Assembly (NCBI GenBank): GCA_027533105.1
Contig: JAPZTW010000002.1
Location: 372,001 to 436,000 of the forward strand
Direction of reading: 5' to 3'
Origin: Sphingomonadaceae bacterium
GTDB taxonomy: Bacteria; Pseudomonadota; Alphaproteobacteria; Sphingomonadales; Sphingomonadaceae
Length of the DNA stretch: 64,000 nucleotides
The translations under genes were made by a program, and so were the position numbers. Each line of letters begins with the position of its first letter. Position 1 is the stretch's first letter. Of the stretch, positions 25,956 through 37,119 are shown in pieces. The notes under the pieces were generated by a model that saw only the letters and a program-made list of their open reading frames with translations, was not told where the DNA came from and did no database searches.

Positions 25956-27386
25956 TTACTTTTTCTTCAGCAAATCGTTGAGGTTCGACGGCAAGCCGCC
26001 ACCGGCTCCGGGCCCACCAAGTCCGGGCATGGCGGCCCCCAGGCCGCCCCCGCCGAACAGCTTGCCCAGACCGGCGAGGCCGCCCATCTTCTTGATCTGC
26101 TTCATCGCGCGCTCCATTTCCTGGTGCATCTTGAGCAGCTTGTTGACGTCCTGGACCTGCATGCCCGAACCCTTGGCAATGCGGATCTTGCGCTTGGCGT
26201 TGAGCAGGTCAGGCCGGGCGCGTTCCTTGGGGGTCATCGAGCCGATGATCGCATCCATCCGCAGCAGGACGCGATCGTCCATGCCGCTGGCTTCCATCGC
26301 CTGCTTGGCCTTCTTCATGCCGGGCATCATGCCGGCCAGAGCGCCGAGGCCGCCCATCTTCTGCATCTGGCGCAGCTGCTGGCGCAGGTCGTTCATGTCG
26401 AACTGACCCTTGGCCATCCGCGCGGCCATCCGCTCGGCCTCTTCCTCCTCGATCGCGGCGGCGGCGCGCTCGACGATCGAGACGACATCGCCCATGCCGA
26501 GGATGCGGCCGGCGACGCGGCTGGGCTGGAACACTTCCAGCGCGTCGAGCTTTTCACCGGTCCCGGCGAACTTGATCGGCTTGCCGGTAACCGCGCGCAT
26601 CGACAGAGCCGCACCGCCGCGGGCATCGCCGTCCATCCGGGTCAGCACGACCCCGGTCAGCGGCACCTGGGCGGTAAAGCTCTGCGCGACGTTGACCGCG
26701 TCCTGGCCGGTCAGCGAATCGACGACCAGCAGCACTTCCTTCGGCGAGGAGATCGCGGCGACCGCCTGCATCTCGTCCATGAGCTGCTGATCGACGTGGA
26801 GACGGCCGGCGGTATCGAGCAGCAGCACGTCGATCGCCTGCAGCTTTGCCGCCTGCAGCGCGCGGGTGGCGATGTCGACCGGCTGCTGGCCGGGGATGAT
26901 CGGCAGGGTCAGCACGTCGACCTGCTCGCCCAGCACCTTGAGCTGGTCCTGCGCGGCCGGACGGTTGACGTCGAGCGAGGCCATCATGGCCTTCTTGCCG
27001 TGCTTTTCCTTGAGCAGCTTGGCGAGCTTGGCGGTCGTGGTGGTCTTGCCCGAGCCCTGCAAGCCGACCATCATGATCACGACCGGCGGCGTAGCGGCGA
27101 GGTCCAGGCTCGGCACATCGGTGCCGCCCAGCATCTCGACCAGGGCATCGTTGACGATCTTGACGACCTGCTGGCCCGGCGTGACCGACTTCAGCACCGA
27201 CTGGCCCACGGCCTGTTCGGTTACCGAATCGATGAAGCGGCGGACAACGGGAAGGGCAACGTCGGCTTCAAGCAGGGCGATTCGCACTTCGCGCATCGCC
27301 TCGCGCACGTCTGCCTCATTCAGCGCACCGCGCCCGCGCAGCTTGTCAAAGACGCTGCCAAGCCGGTCTGAAAGAGTGTCAAACAT
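25956..27386 (-). CDS. ffh: Signal recognition particle protein Ffh
   Basis: A 476-residue SRP54 GTPase: N-domain MFDTLSDRLGSVFDKLRGRGALNEADVREAMREVRIALLEADVALPVV; G-domain with GLQGSGKTTTTAKLA, DVNRPAAQDQL, LLDTAGRLHVD, TRMDGDARGGAAL and GTGEK; and a Met-rich M-domain (QMQKMGGLGALAGMMPGMKKA) that binds 4.5S RNA and signal sequences, then a Gly-rich end. The ATG at 27386 matches homologous starts and has AGGTGA upstream; a GTG 4 codons earlier is the alternative. It lies just upstream of rpsP in the same direction. Confidence 0.96.
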   Translation of the reverse strand: MFDTLSDRLGSVFDKLRGRGALNEADVREAMREVRIALLEADVALPVVRRFIDSVTEQAVGQSVLKSVTPGQQVVKIVNDALVEMLGGTDVPSLDLAATPPVVIMMVGLQGSGKTTTTAKLAKLLKEKHGKKAMMASLDVNRPAAQDQLKVLGEQVDVLTLPIIPGQQPVDIATRALQAAKLQAIDVLLLDTAGRLHVDQQLMDEMQAVAAISSPKEVLLVVDSLTGQDAVNVAQSFTAQVPLTGVVLTRMDGDARGGAALSMRAVTGKPIKFAGTGEKLDALEVFQPSRVAGRILGMGDVVSIVERAAAAIEEEEAERMAARMAKGQFDMNDLRQQLRQMQKMGGLGALAGMMPGMKKAKQAMEASGMDDRVLLRMDAIIGSMTPKERARPDLLNAKRKIRIAKGSGMQVQDVNKLLKMHQEMERAMKQIKKMGGLAGLGKLFGGGGLGAAMPGLGGPGAGGGLPSNLNDLLKKK

Positions 27387-27408
27387 TCGCTCGTTCACCT
27401 CGAAACGC

Positions 27409-27442
27409 GAAAAAAGCCGGTGGGCGAAACCTCGCCGACCAG
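27409..27442 (-). terminator. Probable terminator after tRNA-Ala
   Basis: On the minus strand GGTCGGCGA-(4)-TCGCCCACC, with one mismatch, leads into GGCTTTTTT, 33 bases after the tRNA 3' end. Confidence 0.6.
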
Positions 27443-27474
27443 CTTGCCGCTCAAATACTCAAACTTCGGAATGA

Positions 27475-27550
27475 TGGTGGAGCCTAGCGGGATCGAACCG
27501 CTGACCTCCTGCATGCCATGCAGGCGCTCTCCCAGCTGAGCTAAGGCCCC
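27475..27550 (-). tRNA. tRNA-Ala (anticodon GGC)
   Basis: A 76-base cloverleaf on the minus strand. The acceptor stem GGGGCCT pairs with AGGCTCC, including the G3-U70 wobble that identifies tRNA-Ala. The D-arm has AGCTCAGCTGGGAGAGC. Anticodon stem CCTGC/GCAGG encloses the loop ATGGCAT with GGC at the anticodon. The T-arm has GGTTCGATCC. The 3' CCA is encoded. Confidence 0.98.
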
Positions 27551-27661
27551 TTGAACCATCATCCGGTGAACCCCGGGAGGCTCACCTTCCCGCCCGACCA
27601 GCGAGCGAGGCCGCCCCTCTAGTGGCGGCTCCCGCACTTGGCAAGAGCGTTTTTACAACTC

Positions 27662-27979
27662 TTAATTCTCGTCGCCGTCGTCGTCGCCAACGCCCACGCC
27701 GAGGTCATCGTCGCCGCCCAGATCAACGTCGTTGTCAGGCGAATCGCCGTCCTCGTCGATGTCCAGATCGGCATCGGCCAGATCGACGTCCTCGACGACC
27801 TCGACCTTCTCCTTCTGGATTTCCTCATAGGGAATCGGCTGCTTCGACTTCAGCACCGGCTCGGGATGCCAGGCATAGCCGCATTCGATGCAGGTCACCG
27901 GGTCATCCTTGCCCAGATCGTAAAAGCGGGTGCCGCACTTCGGGCAGCCGTGCTTCGTGCCCCATTCAGCCTTGGCCAT
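27662..27979 (-). CDS. TIGR02300 family (FYDLN acid) protein
   Basis: A 105-residue protein: the N-terminal half is [41 protein letters not shown], with two CxxC pairs forming a zinc ribbon and the FYDL motif. The C-terminal ~50 residues are almost entirely Asp/Glu/Gly. The family is found in alphaproteobacteria; its function is not known. It is divergent from aroA. Confidence 0.92.
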   Translation of the reverse strand: MAKAEWGTKHGCPKCGTRFYDLGKDDPVTCIECGYAWHPEPVLKSKQPIPYEEIQKEKVEVVEDVDLADADLDIDEDGDSPDNDVDLGGDDDLGVGVGDDDGDEN

Positions 27980-28138
27980 GTCAATTCCTCGATGCTGCCC
28001 TTCGCTGCGGCGAAGGGCGGAAAACTCTTCATACGTATTGGAGAGGAGCTACGCCTGCTCCAGCGCGGCGCGCGCCTTGCCATAGGGAGCGCCCGCTGTC
28101 AAAGCGCGGTTTTCCAAGACCTGCCGAAAGCCCGCGAA
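27980..28138. promoter_or_regulatory. Divergent region between the FYDLN gene and aroA
   Basis: 159 bases contain a perfect 8-bp hairpin CCCTTCGC-TGCG-GCGAAGGG (27998-28017, sharing one loop-edge base) close to the FYDLN gene start. No coding potential is supported, and promoter hexamers were not resolved. Confidence 0.35.
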
Positions 28139-29491
28139 GTGTCCCACGCCGATCCGTCATCCGCCACGCCGCGCCGCTTCCTGCCTGCCGGGCCGCTGAA
28201 GGGCACGATCCGGGTGCCGGGGGACAAGTCGATCAGCCACCGTTCGATCATGCTGGGGGCGCTGGCAGTGGGCGAAACCCGCGTGACCGGGCTGCTGGAA
28301 GGCGAGGACGTGCTCTCCACCGCCGCCGCGATGCGGGCCATGGGTGCCAGCGTCGAGCGGATCGGGGCTGGCGAATGGTCGGTCCACGGCGTTGGCGTCG
28401 GCGCGCTGCTCCAGCCCCACGCCCCGCTCGACATGGGCAATTCCGGCACGTCAACCCGCCTGCTGATGGGCCTCGTAGCCAGCCATCCGATTGCCGCGAC
28501 TTTCGTGGGCGATGCCAGCCTGTCGAAGCGGCCGATGGGCCGGGTAATCGAGCCGCTGAGCCGGATGGGCGCCGCGTTCGAGGCGAGCGAGGGCGCCAAT
28601 GGTTCGCAGACTCTGCCGCTGACCGTGCGCGGCGCCCTGCCCGCGGTACCGATTGAATACCGCCTGCCGGTGGCGAGCGCCCAGGTGAAGAGCGCGGTAC
28701 TGCTGGCCGGGCTCAACACGCCGGGAATCACCACCGTGATCGAACCGGTACCGACCCGCGACCATTCCGAACGGATGCTGCGCGGCTTTGGCGCGGACCT
28801 GTCGGTCGAAGTCGAGGCCGATGGCACCCGGGTGATTCGCCTGGTCGGCGAAGCCGAACTGCAGCCCCAAACCATCGAAGTGCCGGGCGACCCCAGCTCC
28901 GCCGCCTTCTTCATCGTTGCCGCGCTGGTCGTGCCGGGCAGCGAAGTGACCATCCAGAACGTCGGCCTCAACCCGACCCGCGCAGGGATTATCGAAGTGC
29001 TGCGCCAGATGGGCGGCAGCATCGAGGAAGTGAACCGCCGCGAGGTTGGCGGCGAGCCGGTGGCTGACCTCGTGGTGCGCCACTCCGCGCTGAAGGGCAT
29101 TGCCGTCGATCCGGCCATTGCCCCCAGCATGATCGACGAGTTTCCCGCGCTGTTCGTCGCCGCTGCCCTGGCGGAGGGCACCACGGTCACCGCGGGCCTT
29201 GAGGAACTTCGCGTCAAGGAATCGGACCGGATCACCGTCATGGCCACGGCCCTGACCGCCGCCGGCGCGCGGGTGCGCGAGACCGAGGACGGGCTGGTGA
29301 TCGAGGGCACCGGGGGCGATCCGCTGCCCGGCACCGCTGGCGCCATTGCCACGCACCTCGATCACCGCATCGCCATGAGCATGGCCGTGGCGGGGCTGGC
29401 CAGCCGCGCCGGGGTGGAAGTGGACGATACCCGCCCGATCGCCACCAGCTTTCCGGTGTTCGAGGCGCTGCTCGACGGGCTGGTACAATGA
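28139..29491 (+). CDS. aroA: 3-phosphoshikimate 1-carboxyvinyltransferase (EPSP synthase)
   Basis: A 450-residue enzyme. From a GTG start: [43 protein letters not shown], containing the PEP/S3P-binding DKSISHR. Further motifs are [64 protein letters not shown] and [12 protein letters not shown]. The class II-like LLMGL and NSGTSTR variants are typical of alphaproteobacteria. It overlaps cmk by ATGA. It catalyses the sixth shikimate-pathway step. The GTG was chosen over the long upstream open frame because that frame is antisense to the FYDLN gene. Confidence 0.95.
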   Translation: MSHADPSSATPRRFLPAGPLKGTIRVPGDKSISHRSIMLGALAVGETRVTGLLEGEDVLSTAAAMRAMGASVERIGAGEWSVHGVGVGALLQPHAPLDMGNSGTSTRLLMGLVASHPIAATFVGDASLSKRPMGRVIEPLSRMGAAFEASEGANGSQTLPLTVRGALPAVPIEYRLPVASAQVKSAVLLAGLNTPGITTVIEPVPTRDHSERMLRGFGADLSVEVEADGTRVIRLVGEAELQPQTIEVPGDPSSAAFFIVAALVVPGSEVTIQNVGLNPTRAGIIEVLRQMGGSIEEVNRREVGGEPVADLVVRHSALKGIAVDPAIAPSMIDEFPALFVAAALAEGTTVTAGLEELRVKESDRITVMATALTAAGARVRETEDGLVIEGTGGDPLPGTAGAIATHLDHRIAMSMAVAGLASRAGVEVDDTRPIATSFPVFEALLDGLVQ

Positions 29492-30108
29492 TTATCGCCG
29501 TCGATGGCCCCACCGCTTCGGGCAAGGGCACGATTGCCAAGGCGCTGGCCGCCCATTTTGCCTTGCCGCACCTCGATACCGGGCTGCTTTATCGTGCGGT
29601 CGGGCGGCAGGTTGCGCTGAACGGTGGCAACCCGGACGATCCCACCGATGCCCTGGCGGCCTGCGACTTTCCCGCCAGCCTGCTCGACGATCCCGAGCTG
29701 CGCAGCGAGGCCAGTGGTGGCATGGCCAGCCGGGTTTCGGTCCACCCGGCGGTGCGCCAGGCGCTGTTCGAGCGGCAGCGCGCCTTTGCCCTGCAGCCGG
29801 GCGGCGCGGTGCTGGATGGCCGCGATATCGGCACGGTGATCGCGCCCGAGGCGGAAGTGAAGCTGTTCGTTGTCGCCTCGGTCCCGGCCCGCGCCGAGCG
29901 GCGCTTCAGGGAAATGCAGGCCCAGGGCCGCGCCGTCGCGCTGGCAGACATCGCCGCCGACCTTGCCGACCGCGACGAGCGCGACCGGACCCGCGCCGAA
30001 GCCCCGCTGGTCGCCGCACCCGATGCCGTGCTGCTCGACACCAGCGACCTGGGGCGCGACCAGGCGATTGCCGCGGCCATCGCCATTGCCAAACAAAAGC
30101 GCGGCTGA
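29488..30108 (+). CDS. cmk: Cytidylate kinase
   Basis: A 206-residue NMP kinase with [24 protein letters not shown] (P-loop), [60 protein letters not shown] and the [14 protein letters not shown] lid. It phosphorylates CMP/dCMP. It overlaps aroA by 4 bases; the order aroA-cmk-...-rpsA is conserved in many proteobacteria. Confidence 0.96.
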   Translation: MIIAVDGPTASGKGTIAKALAAHFALPHLDTGLLYRAVGRQVALNGGNPDDPTDALAACDFPASLLDDPELRSEASGGMASRVSVHPAVRQALFERQRAFALQPGGAVLDGRDIGTVIAPEAEVKLFVVASVPARAERRFREMQAQGRAVALADIAADLADRDERDRTRAEAPLVAAPDAVLLDTSDLGRDQAIAAAIAIAKQKRG

Positions 30109-30163
30109 TCGACCTGTCGCAAGCCGATTGCGCCGGGCGGCTTGCGGGTGTTAGCCTGCCGCC

Positions 30164-30550
30164 ATGCCCCGCTTCACCACGCCCCGCTTTGCCCTAATCG
30201 CCATCGCCCTGCTCGCCGCCGGTTCGGCCGCCGCCGTTTCCTCCGCGACCGCGCGTCCCAAGGAACCGACGCTTTCCGCCAGCGCCAAGCGCGGACTGAC
30301 CGTGGCCCAGGCGCGTTGCGCGGCCTGCCATGCAGTGACGCCCAATGCCCCCTCGCCCAATCCCGAAGCGCCCAGTTTTGACGATATCGCCAACCGCGAA
30401 GGGCTGACCGCCGCCACTCTGCGCGGCTATCTGCGCGATGCGCACAATTACCCGGACGCGATGAATTTCCGGATCCAGCGCCAGCAGGTGCGCGATCTTT
30501 CGGCCTATATCGTCACGATGAAGTATCCGGGCCACAAGCCCGCGATCTGA
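30164..30550 (+). CDS. Small c-type cytochrome
   Basis: A 128-residue periplasmic protein with signal peptide MPRFTTPRFALIAIALLAAGSAAAVSSATA, one heme motif ARCAACHAVTP at about residue 50, and a C-terminal Met in SAYIVTMKYPG as likely sixth ligand. It is a class I monoheme cytochrome that carries electrons in the periplasm; its partner is unknown. It lies 55 bases after cmk and may be co-transcribed. Confidence 0.9.
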   Translation: MPRFTTPRFALIAIALLAAGSAAAVSSATARPKEPTLSASAKRGLTVAQARCAACHAVTPNAPSPNPEAPSFDDIANREGLTAATLRGYLRDAHNYPDAMNFRIQRQQVRDLSAYIVTMKYPGHKPAI

Positions 30551-30802
30551 TCGCCCCTAAGGCAGCAGTAAAACCGGCGAAAAACCTTGCTTTTGCGGGA
30601 TCGCGCGCCTAAGCGCCGCCGGTCCCAAGGGGTTTCGGCCCGGCGGGATGCTGCGTTCGGCATGGGGCCGGCGTGGCGGATCGGCCCTTTTGGCCCGCTG
30701 AAAACTCTCCCACACCGGGAGGGCGGCAATGGTGCCGCGGCGGAGAAAAGACCAGCGGATACAACCGCTTGGCCGGAAACATCAGTGTAGGAACACTCTA
30801 TC
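30551..30802 (+). promoter_or_regulatory. Leader/promoter region of rpsA
   Basis: 252 bases without a supported gene. A promoter-like pair, CTTGCTTT near 30588 and CCTAAG near 30608, resembles the rpsF upstream arrangement, followed by a GC-rich untranslated stretch of ~180 bases. S1 leaders are often used for autoregulation; that is an inference here. Confidence 0.35.
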
Positions 30803-32512
<1,710 letters not shown>

Positions 32513-32545
32513 GTCTCCTTCGCAAGCCTCAGGCTAACCAACAAA

Positions 32546-32580
32546 GGCCCGTCCGGAGCAATCCGGGCGGGCTTTTGCTT
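32546..32580 (+). terminator. Rho-independent terminator of rpsA
   Basis: GCCCGTCCGGA-GCAA-TCCGGGCGGGC (one G-U pair) followed by TTTTGCTTT, 34 bases after the stop. Confidence 0.92.
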
Positions 32581-32618
32581 TGGCGGGAACCGGCTAAGGT
32601 GCGGGCAGGAGAGTCCCC

Positions 32619-33374
32619 ATGCTTGAAATCCACCAGTTCCCCTGCCTGTCCGACAATTATGGCTACCTCGTCCACGATCCCGAAAGCGGCGAGACCGTCT
32701 GCATCGATACACCCGATGCCGAAGCCTACCTGCGCGAGGCGGGGCACCGGGAATGGCAGATCACCCAGATCTGGAACACGCACTGGCACCCCGATCATGC
32801 CGGCGGCAACGCCGCGATCAAGGCTGCGACCCACTGCACCGTTACCGCTCCGGCCGAGGTTGAACGGATCGCCGTGCCGGACCGGGTGGTGGCCCATGGC
32901 GATACGGTCAGGCTGGGCGGCTTCACGGCGCAAGTGATCGACGTTTCGGGGCACACCAATGGCCATGTCGCCTTCTACCTGCCCGAAGCGGGCGTGGCCT
33001 TTGTCGGCGATGCGGTCTTCGCGCTGGGCTGCGGGCGGATGTTCGAGGGCCAGCCGGACCAGTTCTGGGCCAGCCTGGAGCGGGTGAAGGCCCTGCCGCC
33101 CGAAACGCTGCTCTATTGCGCGCACGAGTATACGGCATCCAACGCCCGCTTCGCGCTGCATGCCGATCCCGACAATGCTGCTCTCGCCGACTATGCCGAG
33201 CATATCGCCAAGGCCCGCGCCGCAGGGCGGCCCACGGTGCCGACGCCGCTGTCGCGCGAGCTGGCCACCAATCCCTTCCTGCGCGCGGACGATCCGGCCC
33301 TGCAGGCGCGCTGGGGTGGTGCCACCCCGGCCGAGACCTTTGCCGCGCTGCGCGCCGCCAAGGACACGTTCTGA
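32619..33374 (+). CDS. gloB: Hydroxyacylglutathione hydrolase (glyoxalase II)
   Basis: A 251-residue metallo-beta-lactamase-fold enzyme. The metal motif is NTHWHPDHAGGN (THxHxDH), followed by GHTNGHVAFYLPEAGVAFVGDAVFALGCGRMFEG and CAHEYTASNARFAL. The C-terminal glutathione-binding end PTPLSRELATNPFLRADDPALQ is the usual one. It splits S-lactoylglutathione in methylglyoxal detoxification. It is 5 bases from the next gene. Confidence 0.95.
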   Translation: MLEIHQFPCLSDNYGYLVHDPESGETVCIDTPDAEAYLREAGHREWQITQIWNTHWHPDHAGGNAAIKAATHCTVTAPAEVERIAVPDRVVAHGDTVRLGGFTAQVIDVSGHTNGHVAFYLPEAGVAFVGDAVFALGCGRMFEGQPDQFWASLERVKALPPETLLYCAHEYTASNARFALHADPDNAALADYAEHIAKARAAGRPTVPTPLSRELATNPFLRADDPALQARWGGATPAETFAALRAAKDTF

Positions 33375-33379
33375 CGGCC

Positions 33380-34354
33380 ATGCGGGCACTCCAGGTCCAG
33401 ACCCTTTCGCCCGACCTGTCCGGCTGCGCGCTGGTCGATCTGCCGATCCCGCCGCGCGGCGCGGGCGAAGTGCTGGTGCGGGTGCGCGCCGCCTCGCTCA
33501 ACTTCCCGGACCTGCTGATGACGCGGGGCGAATACCAGTTCAAGCCGGAGCTGCCCTTCGTGGCCGGGCTGGAGTTCGCCGGCGAAGTGGTGGAGGCCGA
33601 TGCCGAGAGCGGCTTTGCCCCCGGCGATCCGGTCTATGGCGGCAACAAGACCGGCGGCTTTGCCGAATATGCCGTGGTCCCGGCCCGCGCGCTGAGCCAC
33701 ATGCCCCACGGGATCGGCTTTCCCGCCGCCGCCGCACTGGGGGCGGCCTATGGCACGGCCTATACCGCGCTGGTCGAGATTGGTGGCCTCAAGGCCGGGC
33801 AATGGGTGCTGATCCACGGTGCCAGCGGCGGCGTGGGTCTGGCGGCGGTGGAACTGGCCAAGCGGCTGGGAGCCCACGTGATCGCCACCACCGGCTCACC
33901 CGACAAGGTCGAGCGGCTGAAAGCGGCAAGCGATGCCGATGCCGTGATCCTGGCCGAGGGCCGGTTCCGCGAGGCGGTGGCGGAGCTGACCCACGGCGCG
34001 CTCTGCGACCTGGTCTATGATCCCGTCGGCGGCGACGTGTTCGATGAAAGCACGCGCTGTGTGGCCTTTGGCGGCAAGCTGCTGGTGATCGGTTTCGCCG
34101 GGGGTCGGATTGCCGACATTTCGACCAACATTCCGCTGATCAAGGGCTTCTCGGTAGTGGGCGTGCGCGCGGGGGAATATGCCCGCCGCTTCCCCGAACG
34201 CGGCAAGGCGATCCGCGAAGCCGTGGCGACCCTGGCGGCCGATGGCCGCCTCAACCCCCATATCGACCGGGTACTGCCGCTGGAGCACTGGCGCGAAGCT
34301 TACGACGCCATGGCGGCGCGCGGGATCGTGGGCAAGGTCGTGCTGGAGCCCTGA
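33380..34354 (+). CDS. NADPH:quinone oxidoreductase family protein
   Basis: A 324-residue zinc-free medium-chain reductase: MRALQVQTLSPDLSGCALVDLPIP, VRVRAASLNFPDLLMTRGEYQ (the NFPD motif of the quinone oxidoreductase branch), VAGLEFAGEVVEA, then the NADPH fold LIHGASGGVGLAAVELAKRLGAHVIATTGS. It reduces quinones or enals. The ATG at 33380 lies just after gloB, implying co-transcription. The exact substrate is unknown. Confidence 0.88.
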   Translation: MRALQVQTLSPDLSGCALVDLPIPPRGAGEVLVRVRAASLNFPDLLMTRGEYQFKPELPFVAGLEFAGEVVEADAESGFAPGDPVYGGNKTGGFAEYAVVPARALSHMPHGIGFPAAAALGAAYGTAYTALVEIGGLKAGQWVLIHGASGGVGLAAVELAKRLGAHVIATTGSPDKVERLKAASDADAVILAEGRFREAVAELTHGALCDLVYDPVGGDVFDESTRCVAFGGKLLVIGFAGGRIADISTNIPLIKGFSVVGVRAGEYARRFPERGKAIREAVATLAADGRLNPHIDRVLPLEHWREAYDAMAARGIVGKVVLEP

Positions 34355-34363
34355 CCCAAAACG

Positions 34364-34393
34364 AAAAGGGCGACCACCCGGGCCGCCCTTTGC
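34364..34393. terminator. Bidirectional terminator between the oxidoreductase gene and atpF
   Basis: AAAGGGCG and CGCCCTTT form an exact 8-bp stem with an 11-base loop, flanked by A and T on either side, between two convergent genes. Confidence 0.75.
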
Positions 34394-34416
34394 AGTTCCG
34401 ATCCGGCAGGCCGGGA

Positions 34417-34956
34417 TCAGATGCTGGAGATCGCCTCATCCACCAGGCCCTTGTCGGCCTTGGCGTTGTGGTTGGCGGCAATCAGCTGGCGGGCGGCCTG
34501 GGTCGCCGCATTGGCGGCCTTGGCGCGCAGTTCGGCCACGGCACCGCGTTCGGCGGCGGCGATCTTGTCTTCCGCCATCTTTTCGCGGCGCTTGATCAGG
34601 GCCTTGGTATCGGCCTCGGCCTTGGCGACAATCGCATCAGCTTCATGCTGGGCATGCTCGATCATGGCCGCCGCGTCCTTCTCGGCCCCGGCGATCTTGT
34701 CGGCATATTCCTGGCGCAGGGCTTCGGCTTCGGCGCGCAGCGCCTTGGCTTCGTCCAGCTGCTTGCGGATTTCGGCGATCTGCGAATCGAGCCCACCGGC
34801 GATCATGCCGGGAACCTTCTTCCAGATGGCGATCAGCAGCAGCGTGGTCATGGCCAGGGCCACCCAGGTGACCGGGCCCATGCCGAGCGCTTCGGGCGCA
34901 GCGTGAGCGGCGCCGTGTTCAGCGGCTTCGGCGGCAAGCAGCATCAGGTCAGGCAT
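34417..34956 (-). CDS. atpF: ATP synthase F0 subunit b
   Basis: A 179-residue protein with one N-terminal membrane helix (VTWVALAMTTLLLIAIWKKVPGMI), then a long charged coiled coil rich in Ala/Glu/Lys. It forms half of the peripheral stator. It is last in atpI-atpB-atpE-atpF'-atpF and overlaps the b' gene by 8 bases. The split F0 cluster is the alphaproteobacterial arrangement. Confidence 0.93.
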   Translation of the reverse strand: MPDLMLLAAEAAEHGAAHAAPEALGMGPVTWVALAMTTLLLIAIWKKVPGMIAGGLDSQIAEIRKQLDEAKALRAEAEALRQEYADKIAGAEKDAAAMIEHAQHEADAIVAKAEADTKALIKRREKMAEDKIAAAERGAVAELRAKAANAATQAARQLIAANHNAKADKGLVDEAISSI

Positions 34957-35440
34957 TGAGCGCTTCCTTCACCGCGGCATTGGCGGCCTTGGCATCGACC
35001 GAGAGACCGGCGACGCGGGTCACGATGTCACCGGCAGCTTCGGCGGCAACCTTTTCGATTTCCTTCAGCGCACCGCTGCGCGCTTCGGCAATCTTCGCCT
35101 CGGCCTCGGCCAGCTTGGCCTCGATCTTGGCGTTCGCCTTGGCCAGGCGGGTTTCGCTGGCCTTGGCGGCTTCGGCCTTGGCCTTGGCGACCACGGCCTG
35201 GGCTTCGGCCCGCTGGCGGTTCGATTCGACCCGCCAGGCCTCTTCCTCGGCATTGGCCGCAGCCCGCGCCGCTTCGGCAGCCGCCAGGTCCTTGGCGATC
35301 TGCTGATCGCGCGCTTCAACGGTCGCCATGACCTTGGGCACCATGCCCCGGCCGATAACGAAGAAGATGAAACCGAAGAACACCAGCATCCAGAAGATCT
35401 GGCTGGACCAGGTTTCGGCAAGTTGCGCGATTTGAGGCAT
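34949..35440 (-). CDS. atpF': ATP synthase F0 subunit b'
   Basis: A 163-residue protein with N-terminal MPQIAQLAETWSSQIFWMLVFFGFIFFVIGRGMVPKV (membrane anchor) and a long Ala/Glu/Lys coiled coil. It pairs with b to form a heterodimeric stator as in photosynthetic and alphaproteobacterial ATP synthases. It overlaps atpF by 8 bases. Assignment as b' rests on gene order and the second copy of the b-type layout. Confidence 0.92.
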   Translation of the reverse strand: MPQIAQLAETWSSQIFWMLVFFGFIFFVIGRGMVPKVMATVEARDQQIAKDLAAAEAARAAANAEEEAWRVESNRQRAEAQAVVAKAKAEAAKASETRLAKANAKIEAKLAEAEAKIAEARSGALKEIEKVAAEAAGDIVTRVAGLSVDAKAANAAVKEALNA

Positions 35441-35518
35441 CGGGGCTTCCGCAATTTGTCCGGCCGGCCCTGCCCCGAAAGGGCAGGAACCAGCCGGTCA
35501 GTCAGTCAATCGTAGGTC

Positions 35519-35746
35519 TTAGGCGACGAAGATCAGGATCATCGCGACGACGAACGAGAGCAGGCCGAGAAGTTCCGCGGCGGCGAAGCCGATGAACAGG
35601 CGGCCCTGCTGGCCGTCAGCCGCGCCCGGGTTGCGCAGCGCGCTTTCCAGGAACGAACCGAAGACGTTGCCCACGCCGATGGCGGCCATGCCGGCGCCGA
35701 TGGCAGCGAGACCAGCACCGATCAGCTTGGCGCTTGCAGGTTCCAT
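35519..35746 (-). CDS. atpE: ATP synthase F0 subunit c
   Basis: A 75-residue two-helix hairpin: [36 protein letters not shown], a polar loop, then [24 protein letters not shown] with the proton-carrying Glu at about residue 59. It forms the rotor ring. It lies between atpB and the b' gene. Confidence 0.97.
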   Translation of the reverse strand: MEPASAKLIGAGLAAIGAGMAAIGVGNVFGSFLESALRNPGAADGQQGRLFIGFAAAELLGLLSFVVAMILIFVA

Positions 35747-35788
35747 GTCGATAACTCCTTTGGTCGAAAATTCGGGTTGATGGGGTAC

Positions 35789-36574
35789 TTAGTGCAGGTT
35801 TTCAGCGTCGTTGAGATACAGCGAAGTCAACAGCGCAAAGACGTAGGCCTGGATCCCGGCAACCAGGAGTTCCAGCGCACAGATCGCGATCATCAGCACG
35901 AAGCTGAGCACCGAGACCACCGGGCCGATGCCGAGGCCGGCATTGATCCCGTTGATGACAAAGCCCGACAGCACTTCCAGCAGGACGTGCCCGGCCATCA
36001 TGGCCACGAACAGTCGCAGGCCAAGGCTGAACGGACGGACGAGGAAGGACACCAGCTCGATCGCGAAAATCAGCGGGATCATCACCACCGGCGTGCCATG
36101 CGGCACGAACAGCGAGAAGAAGTGCAGCTTGTGCTTCCAGAAGCCGACGATCAGCACGATCGCGAAGCTCATCACCGCCAGCACGCCGGTGGCGGTGAAG
36201 TGGCTGGTGAAGGTGAAGGGGTGCGCGCCGACCAGACCCAGCGGCACCAGGCCGAGGAGGTTGGCGAAGAGGATGAACATGAACAGCGAGAAGATGTAGG
36301 GCACATACTTCTTGCCGGCCGGGCCGATATTGGCGGCCAGCAGGTTGTCGATAAAGCCGGTGAAGCCTTCGACCGCCATCTGCCAGCGACCGGGCACCAG
36401 TTCGCGCTTCATCCCGCCGGCGACGAAGACCAGCAGGGCAACGGCGGCAATCGCCATCCACAGCGACGAGTTGGTGAAGGCGATGTTGTAGCCCGCGATC
36501 TGCCAGTGTTCGGTCCCGAACATCGGCTGGATCGTGAACTGGTGCATCGGATCGACTTTCGCCGCTTCGGCCAC
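35789..36574 (-). CDS. atpB: ATP synthase F0 subunit a
   Basis: A 261-residue membrane protein with the essential Arg in ELVSFLVRPFSLGLRLFVAMMAGHVLLEVL, plus NLLGLVPLG and the C-terminal helix pair with IQAYVFALLTSLYLNDA. It conducts protons to the c ring. It lies 42 bases upstream of atpE. Confidence 0.97.
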   Translation of the reverse strand: MAEAAKVDPMHQFTIQPMFGTEHWQIAGYNIAFTNSSLWMAIAAVALLVFVAGGMKRELVPGRWQMAVEGFTGFIDNLLAANIGPAGKKYVPYIFSLFMFILFANLLGLVPLGLVGAHPFTFTSHFTATGVLAVMSFAIVLIVGFWKHKLHFFSLFVPHGTPVVMIPLIFAIELVSFLVRPFSLGLRLFVAMMAGHVLLEVLSGFVINGINAGLGIGPVVSVLSFVLMIAICALELLVAGIQAYVFALLTSLYLNDAENLH

Positions 36575-36639
36575 GCCAGGTACCCTTCTTGCTCAATTCA
36601 TGTGCGACCGGCCCCCATATGCCTTCCCGTGGGGAATGA

Positions 36640-36960
36640 CTATTCAGGAGGCCGGGACGAAATCCGGATGATGTTTCTGAAGGCAACGACGATCCCGAGG
36701 GCCATCACTGCCAACAGGCCCCAGGGAGCGGTTCCGGCAAACTGGTCGATGACCCAGCCGATAAACGCGCCACCGCCGATTCCCCCGATGAGCTCGGCCA
36801 GGACGCGGTTGCCAAGGCGGTAATTCGCATCGGCTTCCGTCCCCAGCACCGGCTTGCTGCGCTGTTCTTCCCGCTCGCGTGCGGCCTTGAGCCGCGCTTC
36901 GAGCGCGTCGATCCGCGCATCGTCACCAATGGGGTCTCGGGCAGGCGGCTCGTCGTTCAT
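36640..36960 (-). CDS. atpI: ATP synthase subunit I-like protein
   Basis: From the ATG at 36960 it is 106 residues: a hydrophilic start with a short coiled coil (ARIDALEARLKAAREREEQ), then NYRLGNRVLAELIGGIGGGAFIGWVIDQFAGTAPWGLLAVMALGIVVAFRNIIRI with two membrane helices. This is the AtpI/AtpZ assembly-factor layout. It heads the F0 cluster. The longer in-frame start was rejected as lacking conservation and RBS. Confidence 0.88.
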   Translation of the reverse strand: MNDEPPARDPIGDDARIDALEARLKAAREREEQRSKPVLGTEADANYRLGNRVLAELIGGIGGGAFIGWVIDQFAGTAPWGLLAVMALGIVVAFRNIIRISSRPPE

Positions 36961-37119
36961 GCCAGTCTCCGTTTTGGGGAGCCTTGGACACGGGCAACGG
37001 CTGCCCGCCGAGGGCGCCGCCCCCTTAGGTTGGGGCCGGTCCAGAGTCAACCGCCGCCGGAACCGGTTTGAACGGCTCCGGCGGCGGCGAATGTCAGCGG
37101 ACGCGGCGGTCCGGACGGA